From: JBEGTT01 sp041179245
Lineage (GTDB): Bacteria > Pseudomonadota > Gammaproteobacteria > Burkholderiales > Rhodocyclaceae
Reading direction: 5' to 3'
Assembly: GCA_041179245.1 (NCBI GenBank)
Contig: JBEGTT010000250.1
Span: 1 to 9,692, forward strand
Length of the DNA stretch: 9,692 nt
Part shown: positions 5,286 to 9,692 of the stretch, piece by piece
Layout: each line of letters starts with the position of its first letter
Position numbering within the stretch: the first letter of the stretch is position 1
Made by a program: the position numbers and the translations under genes
The notes under the pieces: model-generated
What the model was told of the DNA's origin: nothing
The model's database searches: none
What the model saw: the letters and a program-made list of their open reading frames with translations, nothing else

Positions 5286-6287
5286 TTATCTTGCTGATAT
5301 TTGATCGAATATACCGCCGTCTGCAAAATGTGTTTTTTGAGCGATAGTCCAGCCACCAAATACATCGTTAATATTAAATAACTTGGTGTTTGTGAATTGC
5401 TTGGCGTATTTAGCAGCGATCTTTTTATCGGTTGCGCGATAGAAGTTACGCGCCGCAATTTCTTGACCCTCTGGCGAATACAAATAGTTCAAGTATTCAG
5501 TAGCAACTTTGCGCGTCCCTTTCTTGTCGACCACTTTGTCGACAACGGCGACTGGGGGTTCAGCAAGGATGGAAACAGGTGGCGTTACGATTTCATATTT
5601 CTCAGCGCCAAATTCCTTCAGCACTAAGTGGGCTTCGTTTTCCCATGTAATCAATACATCACCAATGCCACGTTCAGCAAATGTCACGGTTGAACCGCGA
5701 GCGCCTGAATCCAGCACCTTCACATTGGAATAAATCTTCTTAACAAACTCTTGTGCCTTGGCATCGTTGCCGCCTGGCAGTTGTTTGGCGTAGCCCCAAG
5801 CAGCTAAGTAGTTCCAACGCGCGCCACCAGATGTTTTTGGATTCGGTGTGATGACTTCTGTTCCGGTTTTGGCAAGATCATCCCAATTCTTGATACCCTT
5901 AGGGTTGCCCTTCTTAACCAAAAACACGATGGTTGATGTGTAGGGAGAAGCATTTAGTGGAAGTTTCTTTTGCCAGTCATCAGCCAAAATTCCCTTTGCT
6001 GCAATGGCGTCGATATCGTAAGCCAACGCGAGGGTAACAACGTCAGCATCCAGTCCGTCGATAACCGCGCGGCCTTGTTTGCCAGAACCACCGTGTGAGG
6101 CGTTGATCGTAACAGTCTCGCCTGTCTTAGCTTTCCAGTGTTTGGCAAATGCGGCGTTGTAATCCTGATATAGCTCACGAGTTGGATCATAAGAAACGTT
6201 GAGCAGGCTAACATCTGCAAAGGCATGGCTAATTAGACTGGTCGCCAGTAGCGCAGCGGCAAGCAGAGTGCGGTGGGTTTTAATCAT
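5286..6287 (-). CDS. sbp: Periplasmic sulfate-binding protein of a sulfate ABC transporter
   Basis: A 333-residue precursor with a clear Sec signal peptide (MIKTHRTLLAAALLATSLIS, cut after AFA at about residue 24). The mature start DVSLLNVSYDPTRELY, the block INASHGGSGKQGRAVIDGLD and the signature NPKTSGGARW (148-157) identify the sulfate/thiosulfate-binding family. These proteins bind the anion in the periplasm and deliver it to CysT/CysW/CysA. The length is close to the usual ~330. The ATG at 6287 was chosen over an in-frame TTG at 6329 because GGAGA lies 7 nt upstream and it gives a proper signal peptide. No permease or ATPase genes are in the window, so it may supply a transporter encoded elsewhere. 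Thiosulfate-preferring CysP is the alternative. Confidence 0.95.
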   Translation of the reverse strand: MIKTHRTLLAAALLATSLISHAFADVSLLNVSYDPTRELYQDYNAAFAKHWKAKTGETVTINASHGGSGKQGRAVIDGLDADVVTLALAYDIDAIAAKGILADDWQKKLPLNASPYTSTIVFLVKKGNPKGIKNWDDLAKTGTEVITPNPKTSGGARWNYLAAWGYAKQLPGGNDAKAQEFVKKIYSNVKVLDSGARGSTVTFAERGIGDVLITWENEAHLVLKEFGAEKYEIVTPPVSILAEPPVAVVDKVVDKKGTRKVATEYLNYLYSPEGQEIAARNFYRATDKKIAAKYAKQFTNTKLFNINDVFGGWTIAQKTHFADGGIFDQISAR

Positions 6288-6477
6288 GGAAGTTCTCCGT
6301 GGGTTGTTGACGGGACGAACCTTAACCAAGCCGCTTTATAACGAAAACGATGTATTTTTTCTTAGCTTATAAGAAGTTTTGGTTTTAGCGTGAGCTGCTG
6401 CAGTAGAAGCATTTCCTAGCGAGTGCTGTTGCATGGGAAGCATTTTTCGATGGCTATCGGGGAGAGTACAAAAGGCC

Positions 6478-6537
6478 TGTGGTTGATAAAAGATTCATCA
6501 TTTCTTTGAATAGTCCACATAAAAACAGGTGGTTGGT
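6478..6537. promoter_or_regulatory. Candidate upstream activator sites for the sigma-54 promoter
   Basis: TGTGGTTGAT (6478-6487) and the inverted ATGTGGACTA (minus strand, 6520-6511) form an inverted pair of TGTGG half-sites. GGTGGTTGGT (6528-6537) is a further direct copy. They lie about 65-125 bp upstream of the predicted sigma-54 start, a usual distance for enhancer-binding proteins. The match is short and the binding motif of this activator is not known to me. Confidence 0.25.
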
Positions 6538-6573
6538 GTTTTCTAAGTGAAGAAATTTCTCCGGCTAATCGGC

Positions 6574-6590
6574 TTGGCACGCTCTCTGCA
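6574..6590 (+). promoter_or_regulatory. Sigma-54 (RpoN) promoter upstream of the hydrolase-cytochrome operon
   Basis: TTGGCACGCTCTCTGCA matches the -24/-12 consensus TTGGCACG-N4-TTGCA with one change (CTGCA). The invariant GG (6576-6577) and GC (6588-6589) are exactly 10 bp apart. The start would be near 6601, leaving a leader of about 125 nt. A sigma-54 activator is encoded 1.4 kb away. Confidence 0.7.
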
Positions 6591-6623
6591 ATGAGCACTC
6601 AACTATTTTTTGGAGTGCTATTA

Positions 6624-6749
6624 ATGTCGTTTGGTACGCCACGGTTCGGCTTATCACATCGCCGTGCAAACGCCCGGTTATGCCGGTCGTGCAAAATAAC
6701 CATTTTTATTGGAAGGAACTGTTCTCATGCCTCGTCAAACGGCCAATGA
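6624..6749 (+). CDS. Candidate 41-residue leader peptide
   Basis: An ATG at 6624 with GGAG (6612-6615) 8 nt upstream opens a 41-codon frame. The frame overlaps the first 23 nt of the hydrolase gene and ends with TGA at 6747-6749. The product begins MSFGTPRFGLSHRRANARLC and has cysteines at 20, 23 and 33. It begins just after the predicted sigma-54 transcript start, so it could be translated and coupled to the hydrolase. I recognise no family, and a chance frame is quite possible. Confidence 0.2.
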   Translation: MSFGTPRFGLSHRRANARLCRSCKITIFIGRNCSHASSNGQ

Positions 6750-7617
6750 TTTTCACCCCGAAGTCCTCAAACTTTTTGATCAATACGTTCATGGATTGCT
6801 GCCCCGTCGCGACTTCCTAAAATCTGCCGGGAAATTTGCTGTTGGTGCGGTGACCGCTGAAGGACTGTTGGAAGCGCTCAGTCCCAAGTTTGCCGAAGCG
6901 CAACAAGTGGCAACGGATGATCCGCGCATTAAAGGGGCATTCGTTGAGTACCCATCACCCCAAGGTTATGGCACGGTTCGCGGTTATCTGGTTAAACCGG
7001 CAAACGCCAAAGGCAAGCTGCCAACGGTGTTGGTAGTGCACGAAAACCGTGGGCTAAACCCGCATATCGCTGACATCGCCCGTCGTTTGGCGCTGGATGG
7101 ATTTATTGCTTTTGCGCCTGATGCACTGTTCCCGCTGGGTGGTTATCCCGGTGATGAAGACAAAGCCCGCGAATTGTTCCCCAAGCTGGACCAAGCAAAA
7201 ACGCGTGAAGATTTCATCGCGGCGGCTAACGAACTCAAAAAACTGCCAGAAGGCAATGGGAAAGTTGGCGTCGTTGGCTTTTGCTACGGTGGCGGAATTG
7301 CCAACTTCCTCGCTACGCGAATTCCAGATTTGGCCGCAGCGGTACCGTTCTACGGCAACCAGCCACCGGTGGAAGATGTCGCCAAAATCAAGGCGCCATT
7401 ACTCATTCATTACGCTGAAAACGACGAGCGGATCAACGCCGGTTGGCCGAAATATGAGGCTGCCTTGAAGGCGGCTGGTGTAAAGCACGAGGCCTACATT
7501 TATCCCGGTGTGCAGCACGGTTTTAACAACGACACCACCCCCCGATTTGATGAAGCTGCGGCCAAGCTAGCTTGGCAACGCACCGTTGCGTTCTTCAAGC
7601 GGCACTTGGCCGCTTAG
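6727..7617 (+). CDS. Tat-exported dienelactone hydrolase family protein (YghX-like)
   Basis: A 296-residue alpha/beta hydrolase. The N-terminus has a twin-arginine signal (PRRDFLKSAGKFAVG, Arg27-Arg28) followed by a hydrophobic stretch, so it should be exported folded to the periplasm. The dienelactone hydrolase features are Glu106 in VVHENRGL, nucleophile Cys186 in GFCYGGG, Asp233 in AENDERI and His264 in GVQHGFNND. The family hydrolyses lactones or esters through Cys-Asp-His, but the substrate here is unknown. The ATG at 6727 is preceded by GGAAGGAA (6711-6718); a TTG at 6709 lies on that ribosome site and was rejected. The gene is first in a two-gene operon with a cytochrome c' and lies downstream of a sigma-54 promoter, so expression probably needs an enhancer-binding activator. 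Confidence 0.9.
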   Translation: MPRQTANDFHPEVLKLFDQYVHGLLPRRDFLKSAGKFAVGAVTAEGLLEALSPKFAEAQQVATDDPRIKGAFVEYPSPQGYGTVRGYLVKPANAKGKLPTVLVVHENRGLNPHIADIARRLALDGFIAFAPDALFPLGGYPGDEDKARELFPKLDQAKTREDFIAAANELKKLPEGNGKVGVVGFCYGGGIANFLATRIPDLAAAVPFYGNQPPVEDVAKIKAPLLIHYAENDERINAGWPKYEAALKAAGVKHEAYIYPGVQHGFNNDTTPRFDEAAAKLAWQRTVAFFKRHLAA

Positions 7618-7648
7618 CCACTTTTTTTACTTAACTTAAGGAAATTTT

Positions 7649-8119
7649 ATGAACAGTACTGTTAAACCGCTGATCGCTGCGCTTGCACTGGTGGTGTCTG
7701 CGAGTGCCCTTGCTCAACAAGCCCAACCTAAACCCGAGACGCTGATTAAGTGGCGTCAGTCGGTGTATTCCGTGCTGGCTTGGAATAACGCCAAAATTAA
7801 GGCCAATGTCGAAGGTCAGTTCAATAAAGATGAAGTGATTCGCACCGCAAACAGTACAGCGGCGATTGCTAATTCCGGGATTGGTGCCCTGTTTGCGCCG
7901 GGTACCGAACAAGGCAAAGGTTGGCACGATACCGCCGCGAAGCCTGAGTTGTTCAAGGACGGTAAGCGTGCAGGTGAGTTGGCTGGCAATTTCATCAAGG
8001 AAGCCAATGAGCTGGCGAAGGTCGCTGCTGGCGGTGAGGTAGCTGCCGTAAAAGCGCAGTTCACCAAATTGCAGGGGACTTGTAAGGCTTGCCACGACGA
8101 CTTTAAGTCTAAGGACTAA
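7649..8119 (+). CDS. Periplasmic cytochrome c' / c-556 family protein
   Basis: A 156-residue precursor with signal peptide (cut after SALA, about residue 22) and a single haem-attachment motif CKACH (145-149) near the C-terminus, as in class II c-type cytochromes. The helical pattern, with IKWRQSV near the N-terminus, FAPGTE in the middle and TCKACHDDF at the end, fits cytochrome c', which binds NO or CO and may protect from nitric oxide. By eye against Alcaligenes cytochrome c' (YRQSAL), the distal position that is Leu there is Tyr40 here (mature about Tyr18). No Met is at that position, arguing against a six-coordinate c-556. It starts 31 nt after the hydrolase stop with its own AAGGAA, so it is co-transcribed. 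Confidence 0.88.
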   Translation: MNSTVKPLIAALALVVSASALAQQAQPKPETLIKWRQSVYSVLAWNNAKIKANVEGQFNKDEVIRTANSTAAIANSGIGALFAPGTEQGKGWHDTAAKPELFKDGKRAGELAGNFIKEANELAKVAAGGEVAAVKAQFTKLQGTCKACHDDFKSKD

Positions 8120-8152
8120 GTCCTTTTGTGAGGAGGGCTACCACTGCCCTCC
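8111..8152. terminator. Two hairpins between convergent genes, possible terminator
   Basis: AAGGAC-TAA-GTCCTT (8111-8125, loop is the cytochrome stop codon) is followed by TTTTG on the plus strand. A second stem GGAGGGC / GCCCTCC (8132-8138, 8146-8152) runs into the end of the convergent efflux gene. Stems are short and U-runs weak, so termination is only plausible. Confidence 0.4.
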
Positions 8153-9562
8153 CAACGCTTTGATTAGAAACACCATATTGGCCCAACGCTGTCCCTCCAG
8201 TTGCTGGAACAGACGCTGACTGGTCAGACGATTTTGCTGGCTGGTGAAATGCTCAAGAGCTGTGCTGGCGCCTAAGCGGTAACGCTGTTCGGTAATCCCA
8301 TCCCACTTGCTCGCAGCATCAACGGCTCGTTGGGCTTCTTGGCTTGCTAGGGCTAATGTTCGCCGACTCGACAAACCATCTTCAACTTCTTGAAAAGCTT
8401 TCAGCACGGTTTGGCGGTAATTGGCAGTTGCTAATCGGTGACCAGCACTGGCTTGTTCAACTCGTGCGCGAGTGCGCCCTCCATCAAAAACTGTTTGGCT
8501 AAGCCCTAGGCCGATTGACCAAATCGCACTGGGGGCGTCCAGCAAGTTGGCCCATTGGCGACTTTCTAGCCCATCCGTGGCACTGATACGAAGCGACGGA
8601 AACCATGCACTTTTGGCGAGGCCAATCTGGGCATTCGCATTAGCGACTGCACGTTCTGCGCTGGCAATGTCAGGTCGGCGTTGGAGCAGTTGAGAGGGAA
8701 GAACGCTGGGAATTTCTGGCGACTGAACGCTGGTTTGTGATTCTGTGGTTCGTGATTCAAGATGGAAATCATTGGCTTGAATGCCTAACAGGGTCGCCAA
8801 CGCGTGTTGTTGTTGCGCCTGCGTTCGTAAGGAAAGCTGTAACTGGCTGCGAGTATTGCTGATGAGTTGGGTTTGTTGTGCCAGATCAGCCGTGCCTGCT
8901 GCGCCAAATTCAACACGCTTTTGGACGATAACCAAGGCTTTCTCTTGCAGATCAAGGGATTGTTTCAACAGCGCAATGTCTGCCTCTTGGGTGCGTAAAG
9001 CAAAATAGGCTGTTGCGACATCGGCAGCGAGAATCAGGCGAACATTTTCCAGATCCGCCTTGGCCTGCTCCAGTCCAGCACTGCTGGCTTCTACATCCCG
9101 GCGAACTCGCCCAAACAGATCCAGTTCATAAGCCACGCCCAGACCCAGAATATGATCGTTTTGTAGTGAAGCGACAGCCTCTCCCGTGCCGGTCGCCGTG
9201 GGGCGATTGCTAGACGTTTGGGTGCGAGCACTGCGTAAACTGATGTCGGCAGAAGGGGATCGGCCAGATTCTGCAATGCCGAGCAGAGCGCGGGCTTGTT
9301 CTAGTCGAGCAAGGGCAGTTTGTAGCGTAAAGCTGCCCCTTAATGCCTGATCTTCTAGTTGATTCAAGGCAGGATCAGCAAAAATTTCCCACCATGGGCC
9401 TTTGGCTTGCTGGTCTTGCGGTTGTGCGATGGCCCAATCGCCGTCAGTTTGTTCGGCCCATTGCGCTGGCGCGGTAACCTCAGGCTTTTGATAATCCGGG
9501 CCAACCGCGCAAGCGGCGAGTAAGGCCGTGCCAATCAAGGGAATAAAGAGGCGATATTTCAT
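8138..9562 (-). CDS. NodT/OprM-type outer membrane efflux lipoprotein
   Basis: A 474-residue outer membrane factor, the exit channel of a tripartite efflux pump. It has a lipoprotein signal with lipobox LLAAC (Cys18) followed by AVGPDYQKPEV, the standard opening of the family. Two outer-membrane-efflux repeats follow: about 60-260 (WWEIFADPALNQLEDQAL, YELDLFGRVRRDVEAS) and about 285-470 (LLQRRPDIASAERAVANANA, SQTVFDGGRTRARVEQA, FQEVEDGL). Length is normal (~470). Its ATG overlaps the stop of the upstream gene (ATGA, 4 nt), so the two are translationally coupled, which fits an adaptor-channel operon. The substrate cannot be told from this gene. Confidence 0.95.
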   Translation of the reverse strand: MKYRLFIPLIGTALLAACAVGPDYQKPEVTAPAQWAEQTDGDWAIAQPQDQQAKGPWWEIFADPALNQLEDQALRGSFTLQTALARLEQARALLGIAESGRSPSADISLRSARTQTSSNRPTATGTGEAVASLQNDHILGLGVAYELDLFGRVRRDVEASSAGLEQAKADLENVRLILAADVATAYFALRTQEADIALLKQSLDLQEKALVIVQKRVEFGAAGTADLAQQTQLISNTRSQLQLSLRTQAQQQHALATLLGIQANDFHLESRTTESQTSVQSPEIPSVLPSQLLQRRPDIASAERAVANANAQIGLAKSAWFPSLRISATDGLESRQWANLLDAPSAIWSIGLGLSQTVFDGGRTRARVEQASAGHRLATANYRQTVLKAFQEVEDGLSSRRTLALASQEAQRAVDAASKWDGITEQRYRLGASTALEHFTSQQNRLTSQRLFQQLEGQRWANMVFLIKALGGQW

Positions 9563-9692
9563 GGTTTCTTAATCGCCGGCTTTTCGTCTTTGCTGGGCTT
9601 GGCAACCAGTATTTCAACCTTTACCACTTCGCCTTCTTGAAGCAGATCGGAAGGGCTAACCACCAGCGAATCCTTGGGGCCAATTCCATCCA
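9559..9692 (-). CDS. C-terminal end of a periplasmic adaptor (membrane fusion) protein, partial
   Basis: The last 44 codons of a gene entering from the right edge, ending TGA at 9561-9559. The visible residues (DGIGPKDSLVVSPSDLLQEG, then EVVKVEILVAKPSKDEKPAI, KKP) look like the membrane-proximal end of an HlyD/RND-type adaptor, which commonly has a 'G...GD.VVV.p...l..G..V' pattern and a lysine-rich tail. Overlap with the efflux channel gene supports this. A different pump subunit is possible since so little is visible. Confidence 0.6.
   Translation of the reverse strand, partial: DGIGPKDSLVVSPSDLLQEGEVVKVEILVAKPSKDEKPAIKKP

Larger units (their letters stand above)
6288..6726. other. 439-bp divergent intergenic region between sbp and the hydrolase operon
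   Basis: The sbp side (6288-6410) is AT-rich. It contains a minus-strand TATAAA (6340-6335) as a possible -10, with no good -35 in front of it, as expected of an activator-dependent promoter such as the CysB type; this is only a suggestion. The middle (6420-6560) holds repeated TGTGG/GTGGTTG motifs. A sigma-54 promoter match lies at 6574-6590, followed by a long leader to the ATG at 6727. No established gene was found; one candidate small frame is listed separately. Confidence 0.6.

Noticed and set aside
6288..6329. Longer sulfate-binding protein starting at a TTG at 6329
   Set aside because: It would bury the signal peptide behind 14 residues; the ATG at 6287 has GGAGA upstream.
6416..6598. 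A 60-residue open frame on the minus strand between sbp and the hydrolase
   Set aside because: No ribosome site or family features, and it lies over the sigma-54 promoter and its upstream sites; probably chance.
8138..9562. Plus-strand frames opposite the efflux lipoprotein (for example 8472-8693, 8781-9008)
   Set aside because: Shadows of a full-length family-typical gene.

Overview
The window looks like chromosomal DNA of a Gram-negative proteobacterium, most likely a betaproteobacterium. It has a PHB-type acetoacetyl-CoA reductase, a periplasmic sulfate-binding protein, a Tat-exported hydrolase, a cytochrome c' and a NodT-type efflux lipoprotein. The GC content is moderate. A placement near Neisseriales/Chitinibacteraceae is only an impression from the protein sequences.

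Layout, left to right. (1) A phaB-type gene (40-783, +) ends in a strong symmetrical terminator (829-853). (2) A 3.2-kb ISL3-family insertion (868-4086) follows. It has near-perfect 24-bp terminal inverted repeats and a perfect 8-bp target duplication, GAAATAAT (860-867 and 4087-4094). Inside are an unrecognised basic protein gene with its own promoter and palindromic operator candidates (1093-1938, +), a higBA-type toxin-antitoxin pair (2619-2013, -), and a decayed ISL3 transposase (2813-4056, +) carrying two one-base deletions and an internal deletion. (3) Next come a receiver-less sigma-54 activator resembling SfnR (5155-4103, -), a terminator (5242-5265), and a sulfate-binding protein gene (6287-5286, -). 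(4) A 439-bp divergent intergenic region holds a good sigma-54 promoter match (6574-6590, +) aimed at a two-gene operon. That operon encodes a Tat-exported dienelactone-hydrolase-like protein (6727-7617) and a cytochrome c' (7649-8119). (5) A NodT-type outer membrane efflux lipoprotein (9562-8138, -) overlaps by 4 nt the 3' end of an upstream gene that looks like a periplasmic adaptor of an efflux pump (to 9559, cut by the window edge).

How it fits together. Before the insertion, phaB and the sigma-54 activator gene were convergent and very close, and probably shared the 829-853 hairpin as a two-way terminator. The insertion landed 8 nt past the activator's stop codon and separated it from that hairpin. 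The activator, the sulfate-binding protein and the sigma-54-preceded hydrolase/cytochrome operon may form a sulfur-starvation module; this is inference from adjacency and promoter type. The most unusual part is the inserted element. Its transposase is dead but its passengers look intact: a toxin-antitoxin pair that could hold the element in place, and a possible DNA-binding protein whose operator-like palindrome occurs at its promoter and again in its own last codons.
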